Origin: Ifrita kowaldi
Taxonomy: Eukaryota > Chordata > Aves > Passeriformes > Cinclosomatidae
Assembly (NCBI GenBank): GCA_013398055.1
Contig: VZRS01005637.1
Span: 155,446 to 219,445 of the forward strand
DNA: 64,000 nt
Direction of reading: 5' to 3'
The notes under the pieces were generated by a model. That model ran no database searches. It was not told the DNA's origin and saw only the letters and a program-made list of their open reading frames with translations. Shown here one piece after another: positions 34,301 through 47,600 of the stretch. The stretch's first letter is position 1; every line of letters starts with the position of its first letter. The position numbers were made by a program, and so were the translations under genes.

Positions 34301-36399
34301 GTGTGAGGCAGAGGATATAAGGACAGAATCAGCATGACTGGGAGAGGTGAATGTGAGCATGAGAGAGTAAGCAAACTCGAGCTGGAAGTTGGAGATTGAC
34401 CTTTGTCCAGAAATTTAGAAGACTGGATGGTATTCTGAGCATTAAAAATAAATCACAAGTCAATACAATAATATAATAGAACGCAGCAAGACACAATAAG
34501 AATACACTGGAAGGCTTTTATCTTTACAAATTCTTGTGGCTTTTGAAGTCTGACTTTCAAATCACTCTTTATAACTTTTTGAGGCTGATAAGACCACAGC
34601 TCTAAGAGCAAACTCAGTTTAAATCAAGCAATATGTTATTGGCACTTGTTGAGAAATGGGAGGGGAAAATTACACTAACGGCAAACACAGAAAAAAAAAA
34701 GGAAAAAATGAAAAGAAAATCCACATGCTGAGAGGGAAGCTATGCAAAACATTGCTTGGCTGTCACTGAGCTCACATTGCGAAATATCAATGAGAAAGGT
34801 CTAAGCTCTCTCTGCTTCTGGTCCTCTGTGTTCCATCACATAACAGAGAAAGCTGTCCACATCTCGGCAGGGGACTCAGCAAATTTGACACAAGATCATG
34901 TAAGCTTGTAACTTTCTATCTTCACTTCCATCTCAGATGAAACATTGCTTTGCACTGGTGCCCTTAAAAATGGAGAAAGCACACAGATTACCATTTCCAG
35001 ACAGCATGGTCTTTTTTTAACACATTTCAGGCTTGTATATCTGGTGTTAAATCCATTTTAAGGAATAGAATAGAAGGGAGACTGTAGACTGCAATTGTAA
35101 GACATTGATTTGTCTCTCATCTCCTCTTGTTGCTGTTCTAAAACCTGATGACAAGGAAAATAATGTTCTTTCATTCAGTCCTGCATTCCAATATCCTAAG
35201 ATGCTTGGCTACTCTTTGCCTTGCTCCTGTGTGAGAATAATGGCAATTAAATTTGAATATCCTGGGTTAATATCTAGTCATCATGTGAACCCAGTCCTCA
35301 AATTAATACCCAGCAGAATAGCAGCCTCCAAAAAGTTTATATACTGTAAACAATAAATAGATGTTAATGTATCAGAGTCTAAATAATCGACCTTAATGTC
35401 AATAATTCTTTTTTATTTATTACTTAATCTGATTCCTTTCCAGCCAAACAAGTTGACACAGGAAGCATCCATTCCTTTATGTTACTGGAGGTTAATATCA
35501 CACGTGGGACTCACTTCACCTGACTTGACTGTCTAAAAGTTAGGCAGCCAGTCTCAGATAGCTGCCTAAGTTTCATCATTTGGGAATCTGGAAGATTCAT
35601 CTAATCTGTCTTCAATATTTATGAATATTTATTCAATATTTATTGAAGAACCTCTACTCCTTTGAGAGGGAACATGAGTGACTAGATAAAATTAAGGTAA
35701 TCATGAGGGGGCTAATGTTACCTGAGATTAATCCCTCTATACTTACGACAATTTGCCCAGTACCAATCAAGTTCTCTCACATCCAGTTTCTCCTGTCAAG
35801 CATGGTGCAGCATTGGACATTTCAGCCTCACCAACCACAGGATGTTGAACTAGAGCTGTCCAGAGATACCTGCAAAGCTGAATTATGCTGTGATCCTATG
35901 CTTTCCTGACACTTGGCAGATTCTGATCTCTTGACCTAAAACCAAAGTCAACATCGCATTTTAGAAATTCCTGTGTCCTTGACACTTCTCCCTTTTTGGT
36001 TCTATGCTTAGCAGTCGAATGAATGGTCTAAAATTCATCCATTTGTCAATAGAGAGACATTCAGAATTACTAAACCTTGCAAAAATCAAACTATGTCTTT
36101 AAAAATCTCTTTCACGACCATGACCAACGGTTCATGTTCACTGTACTGCAGCTCAATATGCAATCAGAAGACTCCCTCACCAAATGAAGAGTTGTGAGAG
36201 GTAATAACACATTTGAAGCCTCCACATGCTTCCAAGACAAAGTTACTTAGCATAGATGCCTTTGTAATTTTGATGCATTAGGAAAAGTCATTGTTCGGTA
36301 GAGCTCAGATTCACCTGTGGAGAAAGGTGGCCAGCTGCCAATTTCCATCTGCTGCCTCTTGAATGGTACAGAAAGACTGGCTGACTCACAATCTCTTTT
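31350..36399. other. Unique spacer, no gene seen
   Basis: No interspersed repeat recognised. A-runs lie near 31911 and 32004. Frames reach 118 codons (33769-34125, plus) without a domain. An AT-rich block at about 32490-32760 lacks repeats and could be constrained. A short AT inverted repeat lies at 35610-35648 (arms CTTCAATA / TATTGAAG). Confidence 0.45.
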
Positions 36400-36800
36400 T
36401 TTTTTTACTTTGCCTTTTCTTCTTTATTTAGCTAAATGCTTTCTTTAATTGTTCCTTTCACTTGAAAATAAAGGTAAAAAGGAAGCTAACAAAGGTTCTC
36501 TACATGGCTAACTTTGTAAGAAAGTGCCGAGGCACATTCGTCAATTGCTTTAAATAAATTCATACAGTCTGGCTGTGCTTTTAACTCAGCTAGGCATGGA
36601 TTAATGCTTTTTTATTCACATGCTGTAGTGTCTCCCTGGACTTCTGAAACGTTATTTAAATGTATATTGCTAAGTAGGTGAGGTTTGTAAGTTTTCAGCA
36701 AAAGCTGTGTAATACACATTAATTATGCAATTACTGTCTTGGGTCTGAATTTGTATAAGCAATCAATTTACTCCGTTCTTTCTGCACCATTATTGACCAA
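36400..36800. promoter_or_regulatory. Candidate conserved noncoding block (homeodomain-like sites)
   Basis: AT-rich, repeat-free and non-coding, with clustered homeodomain-type cores, notably ATTAATTATGCAATTAC at 36718-36734. This style of sequence is typical of deeply conserved developmental enhancers, but AT-rich neutral DNA also contains such words. Conservation is inferred, not measured. Confidence 0.22.
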
Positions 36801-37204
36801 TATGCAGGTATGCATTACACATGCATGCAAAACAGTATTGTAGATAAAATAAAGGCAGATCTTGCAGAATTTCGTATTCTGCTTGCACAAAACTTTTGAA
36901 CATTAAAACTCACTTTGCTCAACCTGGAAATTTTTGTTTAAAATTTTGTCAACTGTCTTAGCATCAAATATTGCAGAAAATCTGACCAAAAAAAGAACCA
37001 GCTTAGAATAAAAATAATGAAAAATGGGGTGGTTGTGGTTTTGTTGTAGTCCCAGAACAGACTTTGTCTTCTAACAAGAGTCACTAGGATGCTATTTTAA
37101 TCCGAGTTTATATCCAAGATATTGAACTTCCTGTTGATGCCCTAGGTTTTAACTTTCATATTTTTCAGATCCTGTATTGCTTGGTGTATGACTCTGAAGT
37201 TTCT

Positions 37205-37560
37205 TGTAGCCTGTTAACTTCTGCTCTCTCATGCTAGGCAGACATAACAAACCCTCTCTAGGTTTGCTCTCCAAGGACACCCAGATTGTCCTAGGCCCAA
37301 AATGTGTAAACCAACATCTTGGGAAGAGGGGTAAACTTGGGGAAATTGTATCATTAACTGAAGCTTTAATTGGAGAATTAATCCTGATATGCAAATGAAC
37401 CAAACTTACAGAAGTGTGAAGAACTCGTGACCCAGGGTCCATCTTGGGTGTAGCCTTTGGCCTGCCCAGGGTGTACCTTTGAAGGCCCTTCAAATAAATA
37501 CCTACCTTTATTCCTTTATTCTTGTCTGGTCTCTGTTTTTAGGTGGCCAGTTCAGGCATC
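37205..37560 (+). mobile_element. Probable ERV LTR (plus strand)
   Basis: Starts near TGTAGCCTGTTAAC. It contains CATCTTGGGAAGAGGGGTAA, CTGATATGCAAATGAACC, GGTCCATCTTGGGTGTAGCC and GTGTACCTTTGAAGGCCC, then an AATAAA polyadenylation signal (37494-37499) followed by a T-rich stretch and TCTGGTCTCTGTTTTTAGG. This order fits the U3-R-U5 of an avian ERVL-like LTR that I recall. Ends and target duplication were not resolved. A 114-codon minus-strand frame inside it is not evidence of a gene. Confidence 0.5.
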
Positions 37561-38804
37561 ACTGTGACTTTCTTTCTCAAGCCATAACCCTTTAAATGTG
37601 GACAATTTCAATGCTATGACAAAAGTACATAAAGGCCTCAGTAACAACCAGTGCTCCCCAGTGCGTTACAAAGCCCAAGTCTCTGCCTTGTGAACAGGCA
37701 CAGTGGAATTTCTCACTCCTGCTTTGTTCTGCACGAACATGCTGGGACATGTCCTCCCACAAGTAACCCTACACATAAGTCACGCCCCATACGTGCCTCT
37801 TATTCCAAACAAAAATCTGATCAGCTCGCTCCTGAGACCACTAACTCTGAGATTAGACCTTATCTGTCTTATCCCCTTTTGTTCAACAATGAATGCTCAC
37901 TCTTTAATGATTACTAAATGCTTAAATTTTGCCAGACTTATTTGAATTAGAAGCATCTTACTGGATGGTGGGACATGTGGCTTCAATTTCTCCCTAGCAG
38001 AGGAGCCACTGAACTCACAGGCAGCCAATGCTCATCCTATGCTTTCAGCTAAATCTGTCTGTTAGGCATCTCGGGAACACCATCAGATTAAGCTCTGGCC
38101 ATGAGCAAAAGGGAGGATGAGAAAAACTCACCAGCCCTACCAAGACTGCAATAGTCACAAGAAGTACCACCTTATGCAACTGAAGTGGCAGCTGGAAGTC
38201 TAACACCTAACCTACCTGAAGTAGCATTACAGACCAATGTTCAGGCAAGTGGATCAGCCCATGAGTTCTCCACCTGGGCACCTACCAGCATGGTAGGCAT
38301 GTAAGCTTCTGTTAGATATCCATCTAGAAGACCTATTGCCATAAAGCCAAATGGCAGTGATCAGTGTAGTTAAGAGGGCCTGTTAACCAAGAGAGGACCA
38401 TTTCTCAATGATGCCGCTTGAATGGGAAGGGCCTGCATGCCTACAGCCCTACCATCTACTTCCTTCAGTCCTACAGTCTGCTTTCTTTCCAGTTTGGTGC
38501 CTTCTCCTTTTCAGAGATGTGGGCATATCAACAGGAAACAGCAGACTTCTGAAGAACTTGTTATAGAAAATGTGGGAGCCAAGCTCGTCCTAAAGGGTGG
38601 AGAAAGGGCATGGTGGTATAGATAGAAGGGCATTTTTGCACAGACACGGGTACTGAGATTGAATTTCATGTAAATAAAACACGACCTACAGATGAGCTGA
38701 TTTAGGACTGAAGCCCTGGAGGTTTTTGCATCCACAGAAAAACTCTGGCAAAGGGATGAATTCAAGGCTTGACACCAACCCAAGTGTTCCCAGAGGGCCA
38801 GGGT
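37561..38804. other. Unique spacer, no gene seen
   Basis: Nothing recognised apart from short chance frames. Confidence 0.5.
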
Positions 38805-38975
38805 CATGGAATCATAGAATTATAGAATATCTCATGTTAGAAGAGACCCATACGGATAGAGTCCAACTCCTTGCTCCTCACACGAATATCTAAAGATAAC
38901 CACATGACTACAAGCATCAGCTAGATGCTCCATTAACTCTGACAGGCTTTGTGCCATGACTCCTAGCTCTGGCTT
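38805..38975 (-). mobile_element. Short CR1 LINE fragment (minus strand)
   Basis: It begins with the inverted CR1 3' end (TCATGGAATCATAGAATTAT, with a reiterated ATAGAAT) and continues with GAAGAGACCCATACGGATAG, AGTCCAACTCC, and an eroded TCTGACAGGCTTTGTGCCATG. About 170 bp of 3' end only, clearly diverged. Confidence 0.88.
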
Positions 38976-40059
38976 TAAATTTTAACTGAGCAAAAGCGCC
39001 TGGGGGCAGGGATTGGGGCATGGGAGCATTGACTAAGTCTTTTTAAGAAACTTTTTGGAGTTCAGTAATGAGTTAAGCTGCCAACACAGATGTAGCCCTG
39101 AGAGAAGGGCAGAGAAACAGAGAAAAAGAGAAGGAATATATTTGCAAATAAAATTCATGTTTTAGCCATTCCGTTGTGGCCAATTTTTTTCTCTTTTTTG
39201 ATGAAAGTAGAAAGAGAGAGAATGGGTAAGTATATCTGAGAACTAACAACTTCCAGTGTGAATGGAAATGATGGTACAGTTGGCTTCATATTAGGATAAT
39301 ATTCAGGATCTGAATATCTAAGACTAATTTAAAAAATTCTCCGCTAGAGAAGATCTTTGCCTCCTATCCAGCACACAGCATAATAAGGCCCTTGCTCACA
39401 GAGCCACTTCCTAAAACTAGATTACTTGTAAAATCTATTGCTCCCTCAGGTAAGGAAAATTTTAAAGCTTTTCAAGTGGCAGAATTAGCAAGGCTACTTG
39501 GTAGTGTTTCTCCTCCTAGGAGACTTCTCAGCTGTTGCTTCAGCCTGGCAGCCCAGATGAAAGAACAGCCGAGGAGAGAACAGATGAGGGACTCTACAGG
39601 CAGGGGTAAAAGGATCATTTTCACACCATTCACAAGAATTGCATCCCTCCACTGCACAGGGAGCTAAAATTAGCCTACTCTACAGGTCTTCAACTTTTCA
39701 AGCATTTCTAACAACTCACAGACTCAAATCATGCTTTACAGAGCTGTAAGAACCACCCTTACTGAAATTCTACTTGCATTGCTAAAGAAAGAAGGAGAAG
39801 GGTGTTAGGATGTTAGCTCTTCCTCTGCTTTTTTCTTTTTCCCACTAGCTCCTTGCAAAAGTTCCCTCACAGCAAGGTAAAGCTTTGATTTTTTTCTCCT
39901 CCCTCCCTGCTTTTTATTGTTCTGGTTCTCTGTCTCCCTCTCCAAGTGAGATATCAAAAAATCATGAAAATTTATTCATCTAAGTTGTGATCAAACAATC
40001 ACATTTCAGATCACAGGAAAGATGAACTGAAAGCCCTATACAAAAAGACATTTGACCAG
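38976..40059. other. Unique spacer, no gene seen
   Basis: Nothing recognised. GA-rich words occur near 39110-39130 and a pyrimidine-rich stretch near 39889-39945. Confidence 0.5.
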
Positions 40060-40640
40060 TTTTAAAAGAACCTTAATGAGAAGTTTTATTAATCAACAAT
40101 TAATGAACATTATCATAAATATTTTTGACAAAATGGCATGCATGAAAGTTCATTTGTTCTAGCAGCAGAAGCAAAATCAGATTAAAATCTTAATTAAAAT
40201 ATGAAGAAGAGGCTTGTCATGATCTTCAACACACTGAAAGATTCCTTTTTTTGAAAATCAGGCTCTCTCTTGCTGTCACATTACACTATGTTGTTAATGA
40301 GCCCTTTCGTTTCTCTGTGCACAGCAATACATTTAATCTTAGCTGCATATTTTAAATGATTGATGTTCCCCTAATTACATTTTATGATATATTGTGCTGT
40401 GTCACCTCTAATGAGTAGCAAACATGACATTACCTCACTAGTACTGAACCACAGAAATCAATAACTGACATTTATTCAATGAACTGCAGATTGTGATTCA
40501 CTAGCTTCTCTTTGTGTTGAGTAAATTTGAAGTGTAATTAATTTTCATGCATATTACAAACAGCAAATGCCTGTATGGGCTAACTTTAAAAGTGATTTGC
40601 TCCTTCCTTGGCTAATTACAGCACAGCAAAAGCTCTCAAG
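40060..40640. promoter_or_regulatory. Candidate conserved noncoding block
   Basis: About 580 bp of repeat-free, non-coding, AT-rich sequence dense in homeodomain-like cores. Examples are ATCAACAATTAATG near 40093, GTTGTTAATGAGC near 40291 and GTGTAATTAATTTTCATGC near 40534. It resembles vertebrate developmental enhancers in texture only; no alignment was possible. Confidence 0.25.
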
Positions 40641-41304
40641 CCATCATTCAAAGGGCTGAAAAAAATCAGTGGCTTGACAGAAGTCATCTCCTTAGATGGG
40701 TAGAGAGCACAGTCATGGTTTACACTTTTAAGAACACTTCAGAGCCATTTTCTAAGACATTTCTTATCGAGTGAAGGTGATATCATTCACAAACAGTCTT
40801 GCCTACATATATTTTTTGTGCACAAGAATGAGAAAGATACTCCTTGTTAGTTTTCCTAACAGGAAACAAACATTCAACTGTAAGAAATATATAAGTGCTT
40901 TTTTTCAAAGGAAAAACACTGTCAGGTGTCTTCCAGAACTTGTAAGAAGAGAGCTGACTCACTGCAATTCACAGGTGGTGGTTTTGCTTGTAAGTAACAC
41001 CAAAGTTTAAAAATCTAGTTCTTGTTGCGCCTTTCAAAACTTCTGCCTGTGGCTTTAGTTAGCTTGTGATTTCTTTACTGAAAATGTCCACTCAAATCAG
41101 GGGAGAGTACCAGGAGACTTTATAGCTAATGCCCTGTTTGCACACCAGTTCAAGAGCAGAGGCGTAGAAATCAATCAAGTGTTAAAGCTGAAGGCTCTGA
41201 AATTCATAGCAAAAGTCTGTGGGTCGCTTTAGGATCAGTGCTGTCCTTTGCACTAAAGCAGAGACCTTTTTTACTTGGGCATATAATGATAGTGCAAGGG
41301 GGAC
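40641..41304. other. Unique spacer, no gene seen
   Basis: Nothing recognised. Confidence 0.5.
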
Positions 41305-41572
41305 TAAACTTGATTTAGAGTGAAGTAGGGTAGATTTAGCTTGGATATTAAGAAGAAATTCTTCACTGAAAGGGTGGTGAGGCACTGGCACAGGTTGCCC
41401 AGAGAAGTCGTGGATGCCTTATCCCTGAAAGTGTTCAAGGCCAGGTTGGGTGGAGCTTGGAACAACCTGCTCTCATGGAAGGTGTCCCTGCCCATGGCAG
41501 AACGGGTGGAACTAGGCAGTCTTTAAAGCCCATTTCAACCCAAACCATTCTAGGAATTTATGATCTATGATC
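41305..41572 (+). mobile_element. CR1 LINE 3' end (plus strand)
   Basis: Plus-strand CR1 3' end. TTAGCTTGGATATTAAGAAG and AAATTCTTCACTGAAAGGGT are followed by GGCACAGGTTGCCCAGAGAA, GTGTTCAAGGCCAGGTTGG, and a tail TTTCAACCCAAACCATTC ending in degenerate ATTTATGATCTATGATCT units. It is of the same 3' type as the 2512 copy, in opposite orientation. About 268 bp, inactive. A 61-codon frame through it is a CR1 shadow. Confidence 0.93.
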
Positions 41573-43234
41573 TGTCAATTTATTTTCCAATTAATCACAT
41601 GAACAAACCTCATTTATATAATGAATTAACCACTGCTCATTCCTCAGATTTGCATCAAGTGCAGTCATTTAGACGAGTGATTTAGCTTCAGCCTCTGGTC
41701 TACCTCTGCTAATAAACCAGAATTTTCTTCCTCAGCCTATACAGCACAGGGTTATTCTTACCTTCAAGAAAGATACTCCTGGTCCTCTTGGCTTCCTTTG
41801 GGAGGAAAGGAATCAAGACAGATGGGTGAAGTAGAGTTATGACCATGATTTTAAACTAACTGATTGAAGTTTCTTTTGAACCTTACCTCCATTTTTATCT
41901 TCTTTTATGAGTGTCTCAAAGACAAGGATGGCCCAGGGTTGGCTCCAGAGTAATTGCCAGAACTCAACTTTAGATCTGAGAAATGTCAGAAGAACAGTCA
42001 TTTTAGACATGTTTCTAGATGTCATTGGACCTTCCACCAAAATTTAAGGCAATAGACAAGAGAGCAAAACTACCAAACCTGCAATCCTGCCTGTTTTTTA
42101 CAGAAAAATCCATTTTGATGCCGGTTTTGACACACTAATTAAGCCACAGTAAAACCACTTCCTGGCTTCTAAAACCTGGTTGAGCTGTGATAGAAGAAAA
42201 TTACAGAAATGTATTTCCAAAAATCCTTCAGCTTCTGTTAAAGATAAAAATAATATGAATGTATGGAGTAAATTTAACCTACCCTGGGCAAATGCAATCT
42301 CTATCAGTCTTGAATGGTTAATCCATAGACAAGCCTGCTAATGAGTCTGCTATTCTGCTGAGGTTAATGAGCCCTTGAGCATCTGGTGAAAGCACAGACA
42401 CTTAGCAATTAATGTCTTTTATTCAAACCAGTTCACAGGCTAGGCAGCAGCTGATTCTCCCATTTTTACTGTATTGTTGCCATAGTACCTTGCATGCCAG
42501 CTCTGAGCCTGCATGTGCTGGTTGTGTTGGTTAAGAATGGATTCCTTCACCTGCATGCTGAGCTCAGTGAGAAGGCCTTATGGACTGGATTTGAACCACA
42601 ATGTGCTCTTCCAGGTCTTTATGGCTTATTAATGTATGCATGCATGTATGCGTGGTCCACAAATCTCAGAAATCAACTCTTCCTCAAGCAAGATCAGCTC
42701 AGTTCAACCATCAAAGGTCGAACAGGACAGTCAATGTAGCAATAAAACAGGCTCTAGAAAACTATTTTCTATTCCCCATTAGCAATACCAAGACAGCCAA
42801 AGACAGGCATACTACAGCAGTATTCCTTCCTAGCACTCACTGTTTGCAGAGTATGTTTCCTCCTAGAACACGAAGTACATATGGGAAATGCAGGATTTTA
42901 AATTGCCTTTGTGCCACTGGAGGAAGCTGTACCTGAAAAACAATTAGTATGTAATGAAAGAGTGGAGGGAGAGGAAAAAGAAAAGTAAAGAAATACTTTT
43001 GCTCTTCCTCAATGGATGATGAAAATGAAGTTCAGAAGGAAGTAAGCACATCATCCATTTTCAGCTACTTTAGCATCTAACTTGCATGCTCTGAATTGCA
43101 CCCTGGAGGATCCTACTTCTTGTCATTGGCTGTATGTAGAAATTGCCTGCCTTACTTATTACCTTTGGACTCTAAATTGTAGCTAAGATAAATCACCACA
43201 GCAGTCTAAAATAAATGTTATATGTATACACTTC
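41573..43234. other. Unique spacer, no gene seen
   Basis: No repeat family recognised. A short ATGTATGCATGCATG palindromic run lies near 42632. Sequence at 42250-42430 is repeat-free and AT-rich but otherwise unremarkable. Confidence 0.45.
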
Positions 43235-43465
43235 AAACAGGTCCAGGGTTCTGTTCCAGAGTGACAGCTGCTTCCCCCGGGACAGCTCTAGTGGCTCTTA
43301 ATCCTAGTTACTCGTCCCACCCTTCTCTCAACGTATAAATGCCTCAGCTGGGACATTGCAACTGCAAATGAGGCAGCAACTATGCTGTCATACTTCACAC
43401 TTGTTCAGGTAAATAGGCTTCCCTTAATAAACTAGGCTGGCACCTGTGACAATCAAGTCTTATTC
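43235..43465 (+). promoter_or_regulatory. TATA box / AATAAA pair, possible LTR remnant
   Basis: TATAAAT at 43334-43340 (ACGTATAAATGCC) is followed about 86 bp later by AATAAA at 43426-43431. This spacing fits the U3-R part of an LTR, and the sequence just upstream is locally C-rich (GCTTCCCCCGGGACAG). I do not recognise the family and found no termini or target duplication, so a chance pairing is possible. Confidence 0.3.
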
Positions 43466-44626
43466 AATAATGATATTGTGGTAGAACACATATATCAACC
43501 AAACCACATTATCCTTGCCCTAGTTTCTGTTGTACCATACAGGCTGCTGGCATTCACATAACCTATCTAGGACAGTTCATATACTCACACCTGGGAAAAG
43601 ATGGAAAACACTAAAAATTTATCATATTTAGCAGCAATCTAATCTTCAATGTAACTTAGACAAATATGTTTAGTGGAGCACACGGATCAAACTTCTGACC
43701 CTAGACTAAGATTCAGGTATGTATCACATTTCTAAGCACATCTGAACCTAAGAACCATCATTTAACTCTATGGTTTTAATTCAAGAATCACCTCAGTTTT
43801 CAAAAAACCATAGCTTAAGTTCCTAAGTACACAATGTAACTAAAAGCTAGAAAAAGAGCATCATTTAGAAGAATATGCAGGAAAAATATAGCTATGTCCT
43901 GGAGTGCTTTAAGCTATACAAGTGGTGTGTAAAGAATGTCCTAACTCATCCAATAAAATAGCTTACTGGTCCCGGATCACTGATCATTTATATTCTACTT
44001 TGGATATTTTTTGCCTTTTTTTGATATTGTGAAGTACTTGAGTTATGTCTTTCTGCTGTGAAAATCTACTTCTTATAAAATGATCCAGGAAACTACCAGG
44101 ATGTTGTCTGCATTTTTAAATAGGAAATCTTTGCTTTATTCCTCTTTATTTCGCTTGAGTGTAGAGATCCCCAAGCCTGTCCTCAAATTATCTTCATCTG
44201 GGTCAGTTGGCCTAATAACAGCAGTTGTTATTCACTACCCAATTTTAATTAATCTTCTTTAACTAAAATCGCTATTAAACTGCTCTAAAATTTTGTTTTT
44301 CATTGAAAATTGAGTTAGCCTTATCTGAAATGACCAGAAACAGGTGCTAAATTAGTTCTTCAGCATCTTCTGAGAGCAAATATTTTGAGATGGAACTGAT
44401 ATGGTATGGAATATAGCTTTGGGAATTCCCTTTGAAGAGTTCAAATCAACTGTCCTGGCGTGTCTACTCCCAAATTCTTGCACACCACTGTCTTAATCAC
44501 TTTGGGGATAGAGTGAAAAAATAGAAAGCTTTAAAAATGTGCACGCATTGTTCATTAATAGACAAAGCATTGCTGTATTATCAACAGTAATAAATTACTG
44601 ATTTATCCACAAATCCAAAACATGGA
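43466..44626. other. Unique spacer, no gene seen
   Basis: Nothing recognised. Confidence 0.5.
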
Positions 44627-44680
44627 ACCATAAGGGCTGCTACAAAGAACATTAACTCCATCCCAGCCAGACCCCTTACA
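44627..44680 (-). mobile_element. Terminal scrap of an ERV LTR (minus strand)
   Basis: TAAGGGCTGCTAC, TTAACTCC and CAGCCAGACCCC followed by TTACA match, in order and orientation, the U3 end of the LTR at 7770 (8308-8356: TAAGGGCTGCTAC, GAACTCC, CAGCCAGAC, ATACA). Only about 54 bp survives. The rest of the LTR is absent on the left, so it is a truncated relic of the same or a sister family. Confidence 0.6.
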
Positions 44681-47600
44681 ATCATGAAAAGAAATACTGA
44701 AAGATTTTTATATATATACAGAAAGACATATTTAATTATGTCTGTGTCCTAAATAACCTACATTACTCATCCCTCAAGCACAGCTATTTTCATGATTTTC
44801 TTAGTGATCTAATGCTTTTGCTCATACAGTAGCATAGAACTCACCCAGCCATGTGGGCATAAAAATCTACCGGCACTATTACAGATGCAAACCTAAGGCT
44901 AGTTTGATACTATTTTTAAATAGCAAAAAAATATAAATAAGCCATCTGATATATCGCACAATAAGTACTTCAGGACATGTTTGACTGTAGATGTACACTT
45001 AGATCTTTTTATTTATTTACATAATCATTTCAGAGAAAAGACATGGCTTGCTTTCATTTAGTTTTTAATTCCTAGCAGCAGTAATTGCAGGCTTTTGCAT
45101 AGTTTTCACTTAGATTCATTGACAAAATATAGAAGATGATTTTAAGAAGATGATTTATCTAGACACTGATTGATTTTGCCATAACTTAAAGTAATGTTTG
45201 ATCCTGCTGGGATTTTATTTACACATCTCAGTTGGCAACGCTTTCTCATAAACATGGACAAAAGTACCCAGAACATTTTTATGATAGTCTGCAGTATCTT
45301 TCCATTGCTCTTTCAGAATGATGTTCCTGTTTCAGAGGCACTTAGGGGTAAAGGGTTCTGTGAAGGCTGATTTAATCCTCTGTGCTGTCTTGACAGGCCA
45401 GTACCTGGGCTGTTCTGACTATCATTTAGAAATCTTTCAGATACACTCTGCAGTCTTTAGGGTTTAGGAATACGCTCTTGGATTGTAACATTTTTTCAGC
45501 TTTGGCTGCTGGAGATGAAAATTAGAGTTTCCACACTGCAGTATGTGCTAATAAATTGGCATTGTAGAATATGTCATTATTTTCATAATGGGGAGGAAGT
45601 GTTTTCCTTCTTTTCAGCTGTTAGGAATAAGAACTGTGATAGCTCTTTGTGTCCTCATAAGTGTTTTCCTTTGCAGGGGATACAGTACCTGCAAAGGAAG
45701 AAATATTTTTAAGTCCTTCAAGTTAATACAAGGTGTTTTTCTAGAATTCAACAATGTAATATGTTTTACTAAATCACAAACGATTTATTATCACAGGAGA
45801 GGCTGACTTTTAGCAATCTTATCCTTGGCACAACAATATGACACTTACAATAGGAAAATCTTAGGTGTTTCTATTCTATCAAAACAAAGCCATTTATTAT
45901 ATTTACAGATAAGTATACCTACATTTCTTTGTGCTGATTCCAAAGGAGATAAGATATACCCTAAAATTATGCTAGGATACTAGATAGTGTGCTAGGATCC
46001 TAGAAGCACCTGTGTGCAGCGAGCTGTAATAAACATATACCTGTGTAATACATGTGTTTCAACACTCAGCAGCTCAATTGTTCATGTATCTCATTCTTTT
46101 TTTTATAGTGCACATACATATGACATGCACTTTGCAACACACACAGACAGACATGGACCAAATGTTTCAGGCATACCTGGTGATTTTTATACCTGCATTT
46201 TCTGCTGCTCAGGTTAAAGAAGCATTAATGAAGCCATGCTCCTCACTTGCTCACTCTCAAGCCTCTCTGCGGCCTGCCAAACTGAGCACCCAAAAAAGAA
46301 GCACTCAGAAGCCAGTCTTATTGGGGTTTGACAGTGTCATGGCACTGAGCCTCATCCGTGCTTATATCATGTGGGTGTGTGTAACATCACTGAGGTGTTT
46401 CACTGGTGAGTCAGGGACACTGGTGACTAGGGGGTCAGATATCTCTACTTTTCAATCTGTCCCTGCCTTTCTTCATCCAGGACCTTTGTAAAGGAAAATT
46501 ATAAGGTTTGTTTCAGTTCATTGCCTCCATTTATGTCTTGCACTCCAAAACTGAGATGTTAAATTTTTTACTTTCCAACCTGATTTTCCATCATCTCTGA
46601 AGGTGGCTTTTTTAACCTTCTTTCACTGAAAACAGAATGACTGTCATTAAATTCGCTGTCTCCTCTCCTTCTGTCCTTCATGGTCAGTTGATCTGGAGCT
46701 GAATGGGCACTAAAAACAAAGGGAAATTATTAAAACTTTCTTTTCCAGGCACCACAAGAAAAAGAAGTACAGTAGTTCCAACTGTTAATTTGGCAAAATA
46801 CACAAATTTATCTTGAATTGGAAGTAGAATTTTCCTCCCGCGGAAGGGCAGAAGAATGAAAAGAAGAACTTGACTCTCCTAAAGGAAAAAATATCTTTGC
46901 TTATGTCTTTGCATAGATTTAAATATCCATGTGGCACAAACATATTACAGATTAAAAACAACTGAAGTGCAGGAACTAAAGATAAGTTCAATAGTAATAT
47001 AAGTACAGCGCAAATTTCTGCATAATACTTAGATGTAGTGTAACCTGCATATCTACAGAATGAACAAATCTGGTTTTCTCTCTTTAAGATAAAGAAGCTG
47101 AAGGGAATCAGTCATTTGGACACTGGATAGCCCCATCTCTGGGGGTCTTCTCAGAGCCAGAAACATTCAAGTCAAGCAGCAGGGAGAGGAGCAACACATC
47201 TTCCATAGAAAAAGCGCAAAAAAACTGCAGAGAAGCTTTAGCCCACTCTGATTCAGAGAGGACTTTCCTGCTTGTACGCAAATGGCCAATGAGACTGAAG
47301 AGATCGGTTACAGCTAGAAAGCGACAGAAACTTAGTTTCATGAAGTGATGCCAAATAGAGACGTGCAGCCCCTCTGTACTTGTCTGGCTATTACTGAGTT
47401 CATGTCATTTTATGCAGTAGTGCACTTCATGGGAAGCAGTTACTCTGCTCTACTTGTTGGCCTCTGGTCCTAGCAACAGTGGCAAAATTATCTTTGAACA
47501 AGTTCTTTTTATAGGAATCATGAATATTTTCTTTATCCTATAAGCTCTATACAGAAAAATCTCCCATCTGTGAATGATTTGATTTTCCAATATGTCTTTT

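Noticed and set aside
46054..46491. 145-codon plus-strand open frame
   Set aside because: Length is within chance for a 64-kb window; no recognisable family or codon signal.
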